Below are positions 30,765 through 39,160 of a stretch of 56,774 bases of DNA, piece after piece; position 1 is the stretch's first letter, and each line of letters starts with the position of its first letter. This DNA is from Foetidibacter luteolus (GTDB lineage Bacteria > Bacteroidota > Bacteroidia > Chitinophagales > Chitinophagaceae). Made by a program: the position numbers and the translations under genes. The DNA lies in the NCBI RefSeq assembly GCF_009650435.1, contig NZ_VVIP01000023.1, positions 1-56,774 of the forward strand, written 5' to 3'. The notes beneath the pieces are model-generated. The model was not told the origin of the DNA. It saw nothing but the letters and a program-made list of their open reading frames with translations, and searched no databases.

Positions 30765-32618
30765 TTACCGCCCGAACATCCTGTCAAGATAGTCTTCTTT
30801 AAACTCTATATAGGTAGGGCTGCCTGTAGGGGTAATGTTGGGTGTATTGCAGGTAAACAGTTCTTCCACAAGGCTGCGCATTTCCTGCTGGGTTAGTTGC
30901 TGGCCTGCTTTGATGGCCTGCTGCCGGGAGAGGCAGCGCACCAGCTTTTCCCTTCTGCTGAACTTTACATCGCTGCTAAAGTGTTTAAATTGCTCAATCA
31001 GCAGTTCTATAGAATGCTTTTCGTTACCCTGCGGCAAGTCTGCGGGAGTACCCTGTATCACAAAACTGTCTTTTCCAAAAGGCTCCACCAGGTAACCAAG
31101 TGCCGCAAGGTCTGGCAGCAGCTCCGATAATAAAACCGCGTCTGGCGGAGAAAGCGTTAGTGTAACCGGAAAAAGGCTGCGCTGCGTTGCTACCTGCCTT
31201 CCATGTATGGCAGTACTGTAACGTTCGTATAAAATGCGCTCATGGCTTAGCTGTTGGTGTACCAGCAAAAAGCCGCTCTGTGTAGCCGCTATTATGTAAG
31301 TAGTATGCAGTTGCAGCAGCAATGTATCCTCGGCCAATTGATGGGCCGCCGGTTTATCATAGAGTGAAAACCCGGTATTGCTTTCCCCCTCCGGTTGTGT
31401 TAAGGCTATGGAGATATCTTCTGTTTTGGGTGCTGTAAAAAATTCTTTCCAGTGCTTCAGCTCACTTTTTTCGTCGGGCTCAATCTTGTGGGCCTGGTGG
31501 CTTTGCGTAAATGTTTTAAACAACTGCGAGCCGCTCAGGGTTTCTTTGCGCTGTTCGGTAAAAGGCTTGTTTACCGCGTCTAACTGTTGTATATCGGCAT
31601 TCAGTGTAAAATCGAGCGATGGCGCTATGCTGAACTGTGCCAGCGCATGCTTAACGGCAGCCTGTACAAAAGCATACACAATTTTCTCGTCTTCAAATTT
31701 TATCTCCTGTTTGGTAGGATGCACGTTTATGTCTACCTGCGCGGGGTCCAGGTCTATGTACAGCACATAAAGCGGAAAGCTGTCTTTGCTGATGAGGTCA
31801 GCAAAAGCGCTGCCTACCGCATGGTTAAGGTAAGCGCTGCGTATGTAACGGTTATTGACAAAAAAATACTGTTCGCCACGGGTTTTACGGGCGGCATCGG
31901 GCTTGCCCACAAAACCATAGATGTTCATATAATCCGTTTCTTCTTTTACCTGTACCAGCTTACTGCTGTACTGGCTGCCCAATACCTGCAATACCCGCTG
32001 CTTCAGGTTGCCTGCTTCCAGGTGAAACAATTGCTGCCCGTTACTGGTAAGAGAAAAAAACAGTTGTGGAAATGCCATGGCCACATGAATAAACTCATCC
32101 ACAATATGCCGCATTTCAGAAGCGTTGCTTTTTAAAAAATTCCTGCGGGCCGGTACGCTGAAGAACAGGTTTTTCATGCAAATGCTGGTTCCTGCCGGGC
32201 AGGCGCATGGTTCCTGCTTTAATACAACGCTGTTTTCAATTTGAATAAAAGTGCCCAGCTCATCCTGTGGCCGTCGTGTTTTTACTTCTACCTGTGCCAC
32301 CGCGGCAATAGAAGCCAGCGCTTCGCCGCGAAAGCCCATGGTGCGTATATGAAACAGGTCGTCAATATTTTTTATTTTACTGGTAGCGTGGCGCTCAAAA
32401 CACATGCGGGCATCTGTTTCGCTCATGCCCTTGCCATTGTCAATAACCTGTATCAGGCTTTTACCCGCATCGTTTACAATCAGCCTTATCTCGGTAGCGC
32501 CTGCATCCACGGCGTTTTCCAGCAACTCTTTAACAGCGCTGGCCGGCCGTTGTATCACTTCGCCCGCCGCAATCTGGTTGGCAATGTTATCTGGTAGTAA
32601 CTGTATAATATCCAGCAC
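30765..32618 (-). CDS. mutL: DNA mismatch repair protein MutL
   Basis: Links MutS mismatch recognition to strand removal. 617 residues. The N-terminal GHKL ATPase is complete: IAAGEVIQRPASAVKELLEN, DAGATEIRLIVNDAG, IDNGKGM and TMGFRGEALASIAAV, then KTRRPQDELGT and the transducer domain to about 330. A poorly conserved linker follows. In the C-terminal dimerisation domain the endonuclease motif DQHA-x2-E-x4-E is altered: HQQLSHERILYE, with His454 where the metal-binding Asp is expected. The zinc-site CPHGRP is replaced by TPTGSP. Endonuclease activity is therefore doubtful. The gene is convergent with the LUD gene, 18 bp apart. Confidence 0.95.
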   Translation of the reverse strand: MLDIIQLLPDNIANQIAAGEVIQRPASAVKELLENAVDAGATEIRLIVNDAGKSLIQVIDNGKGMSETDARMCFERHATSKIKNIDDLFHIRTMGFRGEALASIAAVAQVEVKTRRPQDELGTFIQIENSVVLKQEPCACPAGTSICMKNLFFSVPARRNFLKSNASEMRHIVDEFIHVAMAFPQLFFSLTSNGQQLFHLEAGNLKQRVLQVLGSQYSSKLVQVKEETDYMNIYGFVGKPDAARKTRGEQYFFVNNRYIRSAYLNHAVGSAFADLISKDSFPLYVLYIDLDPAQVDINVHPTKQEIKFEDEKIVYAFVQAAVKHALAQFSIAPSLDFTLNADIQQLDAVNKPFTEQRKETLSGSQLFKTFTQSHQAHKIEPDEKSELKHWKEFFTAPKTEDISIALTQPEGESNTGFSLYDKPAAHQLAEDTLLLQLHTTYIIAATQSGFLLVHQQLSHERILYERYSTAIHGRQVATQRSLFPVTLTLSPPDAVLLSELLPDLAALGYLVEPFGKDSFVIQGTPADLPQGNEKHSIELLIEQFKHFSSDVKFSRREKLVRCLSRQQAIKAGQQLTQQEMRSLVEELFTCNTPNITPTGSPTYIEFKEDYLDRMFGR

Positions 32619-32649
32619 CTTATCCTCTCCTGTTTTTCGGTTAAGGGAT

Positions 32650-32735
32650 TTTTTTTATGAGCCCGGCAGCAGGACTGCTATTAAGCTTTACTTGCGTCGC
32701 ACTCTTGTACGCCATCGCTTTACGCGGCAACAAAA
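32650..32735 (+). repeat. Module B repeat, copy near mutL
   Basis: TTTTTTATGAGCCCGGCAGC, then ACTTGCGTCGCACTCTTGTACG, then CATCGCTTTACGCGGC. Same orientation as the copy at 7.6 kb. It lies 30 bp upstream of mutL in the 269-bp divergent gap; a small CAAAACCTGCACC direct duplication follows at about 32738-32773. Confidence 0.65.
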
Positions 32736-32887
32736 CCTGCACCCCTAAGCATTGCAAGGCAAAACCTGCACCTTATCCGGCAGGCTGATGCCATCTTTAC
32801 CGCCCTGGCAAATACGGTCAAATCCCCTTTAATTAAGCCTGTAAAAGTAAGTTTTTCAACCAGAATTTGCCGATTATTGCAACAGTT

Positions 32888-33166
32888 ATGAAACCATTGG
32901 TAAAAATAGAATACTGCCCTAAATGCGGTTGGTTGTTAAGGGCCGCTTACATGGCGCAGGAACTGTTAACTACTTTTAGTGAAGAACTGCAGGGTGTAAC
33001 GCTGGCGCCTTCAGAAACAGCAGGCCGCTTCAGCATTTACTTAAACGATGAGAAAATATTTGACCGAAAAGAAGCCGGCCATTTTCCGGATGTGAAAGAA
33101 TTGAAACAACTGGTACGGGGTAAAGCAGCGCCGGGCAAGAGTTTGGGCCATTCAGACAGGAAGTAA
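32888..33166 (+). CDS. SelT/SelW/SelH-like (Rdx family) protein
   Basis: 92 residues from the ATG at 32888. A short thioredoxin-like protein with the redox motif CPKCGW near the N-terminus (KIEYCPKCGWLLRAAYMAQEL), where eukaryotic relatives have C-x-x-Sec. The second half contains the family strand TAGRFSIYLNDEKIFDRKEAGHFPDVKELKQL. An in-frame TTG seven codons earlier is less likely to be the start. Probable redox function; partners unknown. It stands alone between mutL (divergent) and a GH3-family gene (convergent). The 284-bp gap after it shows nothing I recognise. Confidence 0.87.
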   Translation: MKPLVKIEYCPKCGWLLRAAYMAQELLTTFSEELQGVTLAPSETAGRFSIYLNDEKIFDRKEAGHFPDVKELKQLVRGKAAPGKSLGHSDRK

Positions 33167-33450
33167 GATTGCTGCATCACGCTGCTATATCATGGCGGGG
33201 GCTTTTAACGATAGTTCTTAGTTCATCCTGCAAAAATCCTTTCAGGCTGCACCACAAAAGTTTTATTTTCCGCAGAACAGTTAAACCACAGCCCGCAGAT
33301 GCCATATTTACTACAGATGAACGGATTGCGACAAAGGGACGATGCCATGAAAACTGATGCCGGTATCTAAAATGATCAGGCACAACACTAAGTCTACCGG
33401 TAGCGGAAAAGTAAAACCATTGAACATCAAACTTTGAACAACCGAACAAT

Positions 33451-34983
33451 CTAACTTTTTACCAGTTGTTTTGCAAGAAACTGCTGCCAGTCTTCCAGCA
33501 TTTTACCTTTTAATACCCGGGGAAATTTGTGCTGCCCCCCCACTTTGCCCTTGCTTTCCATAAAAGCCATAAACCTGTCTTCAGTAAGCACATCCAGGAA
33601 AATTTCTTTTAAGGCGCTGTTACGTTCTACTGCGTAGTCGTCATTAAGTTCTTTGAGTTTTTCGTCAATTTTCAGGCGTAACTGTTCGGCATTTACGTGA
33701 TCATCGCAGGCCACATACCAGTGGTGGGCAAAAAAATTGCCATAAGGTACGCCTGCTACTGTAAACTCGGGGATGCAGATATTCATTTCCTCACCGGCCA
33801 GCTTAATGGCCTTGTTCATATTTTCTACACTCAGGTGCTCGCCAACCAGGCTGAGAAAATGCTTGGTGCGGCCAGTAATAACAATTTCATTGCGTTCCTT
33901 ATCCACAAAACGTACTGTATCGCCAATAAGGTAACGCCAGGCACCTGCGCTGGTGCTTAGGAGTATCGCATAGTCTTTTCCTTCTTCCACCTCGTGGATC
34001 ATGAGCACTTCGGGCTTTGCCACGAGGTCTCCGTTGGCATCAAAATTTTTATCATTAAACGGAACAAATTCCAGGAAGATATGCTCATGGGTAACCAGGC
34101 GCATACCTTTGGCATGCTGCCTGTCCTGGTAAGCAACAAAGCCTTCGCTGGCCAGGTAGGTTTCTATATAGGTAATGGGCTTGCCCAGTAATTGTTCAAA
34201 GCCTTTTTTGTAAGGCTCAAAACTTACACCGCCGTGCACAAAAAATGCAAGGTTGGGCCATATATCGTGAATATTATTGAGTTTGTATTTCTCAATAATC
34301 ATTTCCATGCACATTTGAATCCAGGCCGGTACGCCCACGATAAAACCAATATCCCATTCGGGGGCACGTTCTACTATTTCCTGTAGTTTTTTATTCCAGT
34401 CTTTTTCACGTGCTATGCGTTTGCCGGGCTTGTAAAACGGCTGAAACCAGAATGGCTGTTTTTTGGCAGTTATACCGCTTAAATCCCCGGCATAATAACC
34501 GGCATTTTTTTGCAACTGGGTGCTTCCGCCCAGCATAAGCCAACCTTTACCAATGGATTTTACGGGAATATCTGTATAAGTGCGCAGGCTTAGTAACTGT
34601 TTTATCATTACCACCCGGTTGCCGCGCAGCAAATCGTTGGTTACGGGTATATACTTGCTGGCTGCTTCGCTGGTACCGCTGCTGAGGGCGTAGAATTTAA
34701 TTTTGCCCGGCCAGCAAACGTCTGGTATTCCTTCCAGGGTGCGGTGCCACCATTCTTCGTAAATTTTGTTGTAGTTGTACACAGGAACAAGCTCCTGGAA
34801 CTTTTTACCAATGTGTTTGCTCATCAGTATTTCGTCGAACCGGTATTTTTGACCAAATTCTGTAAACCGGGCCTTACGGATGAGCCTTTTTAACACCCTT
34901 AACTGTTGCCTTCTTACACTGTTCTGCGGCAGGCGCAGTGTTCTTAGAATTGAGTTGGGGAGTTTTATATCGAATATTGCCAT
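33451..34983 (-). CDS. GH3 family protein (acyl-adenylating), copy 1
   Basis: 510 residues, cytoplasmic. GH3 enzymes of plants adenylate and conjugate carboxylic acids to amino acids; the role of bacterial members is mostly unknown. The ATP-binding motif 1 appears as FYALSSGTSEAASKYIPVT (about 100-118), with LGGSTQL further on, a YLASEGFVAYQD motif (about 275) and the hinge/adenylate motif AWRYLIGDTVRFV, then EIVITGRTKHFLSLVGEHLS. The C-terminal GGQHKFPRVL closes the fold. A second, clearly related GH3 gene lies at 43375-44883. It shares no operon with recognisable amino-acid or lipid genes. Confidence 0.88.
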   Translation of the reverse strand: MAIFDIKLPNSILRTLRLPQNSVRRQQLRVLKRLIRKARFTEFGQKYRFDEILMSKHIGKKFQELVPVYNYNKIYEEWWHRTLEGIPDVCWPGKIKFYALSSGTSEAASKYIPVTNDLLRGNRVVMIKQLLSLRTYTDIPVKSIGKGWLMLGGSTQLQKNAGYYAGDLSGITAKKQPFWFQPFYKPGKRIAREKDWNKKLQEIVERAPEWDIGFIVGVPAWIQMCMEMIIEKYKLNNIHDIWPNLAFFVHGGVSFEPYKKGFEQLLGKPITYIETYLASEGFVAYQDRQHAKGMRLVTHEHIFLEFVPFNDKNFDANGDLVAKPEVLMIHEVEEGKDYAILLSTSAGAWRYLIGDTVRFVDKERNEIVITGRTKHFLSLVGEHLSVENMNKAIKLAGEEMNICIPEFTVAGVPYGNFFAHHWYVACDDHVNAEQLRLKIDEKLKELNDDYAVERNSALKEIFLDVLTEDRFMAFMESKGKVGGQHKFPRVLKGKMLEDWQQFLAKQLVKS

Positions 34984-35032
34984 ATAACAGCAATGATTAT
35001 TTAACTGCGAAGCTACGTTAATTAATGAATAC

Positions 35033-36226
35033 CTACTCTTTAGGGTAAGGGGCTGTGCTTAACACGTATACATTACCCCGTAGGTTTTTGTTATGGCTGC
35101 CGGTCATAGAGAATGAACGGTGGCCATACCACTTAACGCTCCTGGGCTTTATTTGTTGCAATAAATCAATTGTAGCGGCATACGTTAACTCTCCCAAGCA
35201 AAAAATAACTTCTGCCTGTGCTACCTCTGCCGCTGGCAGCATTGCCGGGGGCACTACTGAAATTTTTTTATCGGGAAAGAGTGTAAGAAATTGTCTTTTC
35301 GCATGTTCAACATCATCTTCCGCACCTGTAAATATGGTATTCAGCAGGTTTGGTTTTTCACTGTTACTCATTTTAAAAGGCGCAGCCACAAATGATAAAA
35401 AAGCCCTGGCGCCAATCGCTGTATGCAGTGCTATGCTCAAAAGCCATTTGTTCCTGTTGTGATAATGCTTTTTTACAAACAGCACCATGGCTTCATAAAA
35501 CATTTTTACATATTTACCGCTGGCTTTGCTGCTGCTTTCACCCTTAAAATGAATGATGGCTGTTCCAGCAAAATAGTGATTGCAATAACCCGCCTGGCGG
35601 ATGCGGTAGCTTAAGTCCACATCTTCCCCATACATAAAAAAGTCTTCATCAAATCCTTGTAACTGTTGTAATAAATTACGCCGGCATAAAAAGAAGGCGC
35701 CGCTAACAACATCCACTTCATGGCTATTGTACTGGCTCAGGTTGCCAAGTGCATAACGGTTGAATACCGCCGATTTTGGAAACAGCGCAGCCATACCGCT
35801 AAGCTTGTAAAAAGAGCTGAGCGGCGTTGGAAGAGAGCGTTTGCTTTCGGGTAAAAAATTACCGCCGCCATCCAGCATGCGTACCCCTACAGCGCCTGCA
35901 TTTTGTTTTGCTTCAACAAACTGCAGGCATTTGTAAAGGCTGTCTTCTGGTATAATGGTATCGGGGTTTAGCAGCAGCACATACTCTCCGGTGGCATGCT
36001 GCAGGCCCAGGTTATTGGCTTTGCCAAAGCCCAGGTTGCCGCCGGCGTTGATAAATTTTACCCACCTGAACAACGGCTGCAGGTAATTTATGCTGCCATC
36101 GGTTGAAGCATTGTCAACCACAATTACTTCAGCCTGCAGGTTATCAATAGCCTGCCGCACGGAGCAGAGGCATTGCTCCAGGAAATATTTTACGTTGTAA
36201 TTAACTATAATGATTGAAAGCTTCAA
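35033..36226 (-). CDS. Family 2 glycosyltransferase with C-terminal extension
   Basis: About 397 residues. I start at the TTG at 36226 because it gives the standard GT2 opening MKLSIIIVNYNV; an earlier TTG at 36271 adds 15 atypical residues and no ATG fits. GT-A fold signatures are VIVVDNASTDGS, GGNLGFGKANNLGL and VLLLNPDTI (the DXD-type metal site), followed by VDVVSGAFFLCRR, GFDEDFFMYGEDVDLSYR and a TM-like segment near SIALHTAIGARAFLSFVAAPF. The last 110 residues form a separate small domain (VIFCLGELTYAATIDLLQ) seen with Bacteroidota GT2 proteins. It probably builds a surface polysaccharide or glycolipid; no other glycan gene is adjacent. Confidence 0.88.
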   Translation of the reverse strand: MKLSIIIVNYNVKYFLEQCLCSVRQAIDNLQAEVIVVDNASTDGSINYLQPLFRWVKFINAGGNLGFGKANNLGLQHATGEYVLLLNPDTIIPEDSLYKCLQFVEAKQNAGAVGVRMLDGGGNFLPESKRSLPTPLSSFYKLSGMAALFPKSAVFNRYALGNLSQYNSHEVDVVSGAFFLCRRNLLQQLQGFDEDFFMYGEDVDLSYRIRQAGYCNHYFAGTAIIHFKGESSSKASGKYVKMFYEAMVLFVKKHYHNRNKWLLSIALHTAIGARAFLSFVAAPFKMSNSEKPNLLNTIFTGAEDDVEHAKRQFLTLFPDKKISVVPPAMLPAAEVAQAEVIFCLGELTYAATIDLLQQIKPRSVKWYGHRSFSMTGSHNKNLRGNVYVLSTAPYPKE

Positions 36227-36339
36227 GGCTAAAGTTGTAGTACGAATTAAACAGATTTTTTTGAACCCCAATGTATAATCTTTTGGGCATAAGGCTGTTT
36301 ATTGCCCTTACAAAAGATTGCTGCCCGCAAAAACAGGAA

Positions 36340-36450
36340 GGTGCCGCACCTTCGGGTGAGGGATTGAAGCGGATACCCCGGTGAGGCCATCGCAGCAGGG
36401 CTTTGTGCCGGAGTATGAGCGGAAAGCCCGACCCCTTGCGATAGCTTGGG
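36340..36450 (+). repeat. Family A dispersed repeat, copy 5
   Basis: Runs from the CACCTTCGGGTGAGGGATTG segment to GCGATAGCTTGGG, where it is cut short and joined directly to a heptad array. The variant segment GAGTATGAGCGGAAAG replaces GAGTAATAGCGAAAAG. With the array it fills most of the 418-bp divergent gap between the glycosyltransferase and the GNAT-nitrilase gene. Confidence 0.9.
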
Positions 36451-36451
36451 A

Positions 36452-36528
36452 GATGTACGATGTGGGATGTACGATGTGGGATGTACGATGTGGGATGTAC
36501 GATGTGGGATGTACGATGTGGGATGTAC
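36452..36528. repeat. Heptad tandem repeat, 11 units
   Basis: Strict alternation of GATGTAC (six) and GATGTGG (five) over 77 bp. It can also be read as a 14-bp unit repeated five and a half times. It abuts a family A copy whose end it replaces. Confidence 0.95.
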
Positions 36529-36644
36529 GTGTCTTCGATATACGCCCCTCTCGCCATTTACCACTCACCCACTTGCCCTGATTATGACCTACACACCAGC
36601 AGGCATAACTATAAATAAGCTATCTTACAAAAGAATCATCAGCT

Positions 36645-38165
36645 ATGGAGCACCAGACAATAGAAGTGCGTAATCTTACGATACCCGATTACAAGCAGTT
36701 AAAAGAAAGCATGATACGTGCATACGCCAGCATGGGCGGGCAATACTGGCACGAAAAATCAATAGAATACCTGATACAAAAGTTTCCGGAGGGGCAAATA
36801 TGCGTTACGCTTAACAATAAAGTGGTGGGCTGCGCCCTTTCTATTATTGTTAACTATGGAAGGTTTGGGGACAACCACAATTATAAAGAAATAACCGGCG
36901 GCTACAGCTTTGAAACGCACGACGCCGCCGGAGATACGCTTTACGGCATTGAAGTGTTTATTCATCCCGACTATCGTGGCCTGCGCCTGGCCCGGCGCTT
37001 GTACGATGCCCGCAAAACCGTTTGTGAAAGGCTTAACCTGCGGGCCATTTATGCAGGGGGGCGCATACCCAATTATAAAAAGTACGCGGACGAAATGTCG
37101 CCCAAGGAATACATTGAAAAAGTAAAGCGGCGGGAAATTTATGACCCTACCCTGAGCTTTCAGATTGCCAACGACTTCCAGATAAAAAAGGTACTGCAAA
37201 ACTATTTGCCCGAAGACAGGGAAAGCCGCGGCTACGCTACCCTGCTGGTTTGGTACAATGTATTTTACGAGCCCCAGAAAAATTTTATACAGGTTAAAAA
37301 AGATTTTTGCCGTATAGGCCTGGTACAATGGCAAATGCGCCCTTACAACAAGGTTAAAGACCTTATTGAACATGTGGAGTACTTTGTAGACGCCGTTAGC
37401 GATTACAACAGCGATTTTGTTGTGCTGCCGGAGCTTTTTAATGCACCGCTGATGGGCGCTTTCAATCACCTGCCCGGCCACGAAGCCATTAAAGAGCTGG
37501 CACAGTTTACGGACCAGATTGTTGAAAAGCTGTCTAAAATGGCTTTATCGTACAACGTAAACATTGTGGGTGGCAGCATGCCCGAGCTGGCCGACGGAAA
37601 CCTGTACAATACTTCCTACTTCCTTCACCGCAACGGTAAAGTAGATTTCTACAGAAAAATTCATCCCACACCTTCTGAAGAATATGAATGGGGCATGGTT
37701 GGCGGAAACGAAATAAAAGTGTTTGAAACGGATATGGGCAAAGTGGGCGTATTGATTTGTTATGATGTGGAGTTTCCAGAACTCGGCCGCATACTGGCCG
37801 ACCAGGGTATGCAAATTCTGTTTGTTCCTTTTTTAACCGATACCCAAAATGCCTACAACCGTGTTCGCTTTTGCTCCCAGGCAAGGGCGGTTGAAAACGA
37901 GTGCTATGTGGCTATTGCCGGCAATGTGGGCAACCTGCCCAAAGTGCATAATATGGATTTGCAGTTTGCTCAGTCGGGCGTGTTTACGCCCAGCGATTTC
38001 GCTTTTCCTATCAACGGCATTAAGGCAGAGGCAAGCCCCAATACCGAAACGGTAATTGTGAGTGATATAGATTTGTCGCTGCTGGTTGAACTGCACGAAT
38101 ACGGCAGCGTTACCAACCTTAAAGACAGGCGGCACGATTTATACCAGGTTAAACTTAAGCGGTAA
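36645..38165 (+). CDS. GNAT acetyltransferase-carbon-nitrogen hydrolase fusion
   Basis: 506 residues in two domains. Residues about 1-215 are a GNAT-type N-acyltransferase (acetyl-CoA loop HPDYRGLRLARRLYDAR after YGIEVF). Residues about 225-500 are a nitrilase-superfamily amidase with all three catalytic residues: Glu in VVLPELFNAPL, Lys in DFYRKIHPTP, and Cys in VGVLICYDVEFPELGR. This fused architecture is a known nitrilase branch, similar to B. subtilis YhcX; its substrate is not known. Both active sites look intact. The gene stands alone; a family A repeat lies on each side. Confidence 0.9.
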   Translation: MEHQTIEVRNLTIPDYKQLKESMIRAYASMGGQYWHEKSIEYLIQKFPEGQICVTLNNKVVGCALSIIVNYGRFGDNHNYKEITGGYSFETHDAAGDTLYGIEVFIHPDYRGLRLARRLYDARKTVCERLNLRAIYAGGRIPNYKKYADEMSPKEYIEKVKRREIYDPTLSFQIANDFQIKKVLQNYLPEDRESRGYATLLVWYNVFYEPQKNFIQVKKDFCRIGLVQWQMRPYNKVKDLIEHVEYFVDAVSDYNSDFVVLPELFNAPLMGAFNHLPGHEAIKELAQFTDQIVEKLSKMALSYNVNIVGGSMPELADGNLYNTSYFLHRNGKVDFYRKIHPTPSEEYEWGMVGGNEIKVFETDMGKVGVLICYDVEFPELGRILADQGMQILFVPFLTDTQNAYNRVRFCSQARAVENECYVAIAGNVGNLPKVHNMDLQFAQSGVFTPSDFAFPINGIKAEASPNTETVIVSDIDLSLLVELHEYGSVTNLKDRRHDLYQVKLKR

Positions 38166-38238
38166 TAATAACAGCACTGTATTTGAAGTTTTTTTTAAAA
38201 GTCCCGCCCTGCATGCAATAGTATTTAAGAGATATTTA

Positions 38239-38365
38239 GGGGGTGCCCCCAAGCTATCGCAAGGGGTCGGGCTTTCCGCTATTACTCCGGCACAGAAGCC
38301 TGGCTGCGACGGCCTCACCGGGGTAACCGCTTCAATCCCTCACCCGCAGGTGCATCACGCTGCTT
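38239..38365 (-). repeat. Family A dispersed repeat, copy 6
   Basis: Reverse-oriented, full-length: GGGGGTGCCCCCAAGCTATC through GCTTTCCGCTATTACTCCGG and CACCGGGGTAACCGCTTC to CATCACGCTGCTT. It lies in the 242-bp gap between two plus-strand genes. Confidence 0.92.
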
Positions 38366-38407
38366 GTTACGCATGCAGGCTTTTACACCATCATAACCAA
38401 TGCTGAT

Positions 38408-39133
38408 ATGAAACTACACACCAACTTTTTCCTGCTACTCATGCTGCTTGCGGCATGTAACAATGATACAGCCAATAAAACCACGGCAGACAGTACCGCA
38501 GTTGCTACCATACAAGCCGATACCATCACCATGCAGGAAGTGGAAGGCGTATACAAAGACACATTACCCTGCGCCGATTGCCCGGGCATCGTCACTACAC
38601 TGCAGTTGAGCAGCGACAGCACTTATATTACAGAGCACCAGTATATAGGCAAAAAGAAAGAAGACCTGTTTTATACGCTTGGCCGCTGGTCTTTAAAAGA
38701 CAGCATAGTTAAACTCTCCGGTATAAAGGATGGCCCGGCAGCATACAAGGCATCATTAAACAGCCTGCTGCAACTTGATATGGAAGGAAAAGAAATAACT
38801 GGCTCTAACCTTAATTACACTTTACGCCGCGGCCCTTCAAAAAGTTTTGAGCCTAAAATAAACATACCGGTTGAAGGTATGTTTGTTTATTACGCAGATG
38901 CCCACCTGTTTACACTTTGCGCTACGGGCAAAACCTATCCTGCCGCCTTAACTAAAGAAACCGTGAAAATGGAATCAGCTTACAGCGCCTTAAAAAAAGC
39001 TGACAAGGAGCCATTGCTGGCAAACGTGGAAGGCATTTTTGAAATGAGGCCCGGCATGGAGGAAGGCAGCAGGCAGCAAACATTCGTCATCAAAAAATTC
39101 ATCAAGTTTTTGCCGGGAGAAAAATGTAAATGA
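38408..39133 (+). CDS. NlpE-like copper-resistance lipoprotein
   Basis: 241 residues. The lipoprotein signal ends LLAAC (Cys18). The NlpE N-terminal domain is recognised by DTLPCADCPGIVTTLQLSSD with its CxxC pair, followed by ITEHQYIGKKKEDLFYTLGRW. In E. coli NlpE is an outer-membrane lipoprotein that senses surface contact and copper-linked oxidative folding through Cpx; Bacteroidota lack Cpx, so the role here is open. The second half (MFVYYADAHLFTLCATGKTYPAAL) is less conserved. It ends 27 bp before a convergent helicase gene; no obvious terminator lies between. Confidence 0.85.
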   Translation: MKLHTNFFLLLMLLAACNNDTANKTTADSTAVATIQADTITMQEVEGVYKDTLPCADCPGIVTTLQLSSDSTYITEHQYIGKKKEDLFYTLGRWSLKDSIVKLSGIKDGPAAYKASLNSLLQLDMEGKEITGSNLNYTLRRGPSKSFEPKINIPVEGMFVYYADAHLFTLCATGKTYPAALTKETVKMESAYSALKKADKEPLLANVEGIFEMRPGMEEGSRQQTFVIKKFIKFLPGEKCK

Positions 39134-39160
39134 TGCGCCTGCAAGTAGAAAGGCTTCCGG

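Noticed and set aside
32888..33166. Selenoprotein of the SelW type
   Set aside because: The motif is CPKCGW with Cys codons; no in-frame TGA or SECIS-like need.
36452..36528. CRISPR-like array
   Set aside because: Units are 7 or 14 bp with no spacers and no cas genes nearby.
36247..36568. Overlapping minus-strand frames with TSHIVHPTSYIPHR-type repeats
   Set aside because: They are translations of the GATGTAC/GATGTGG array and family A copy 5, open only because the repeat lacks stops.
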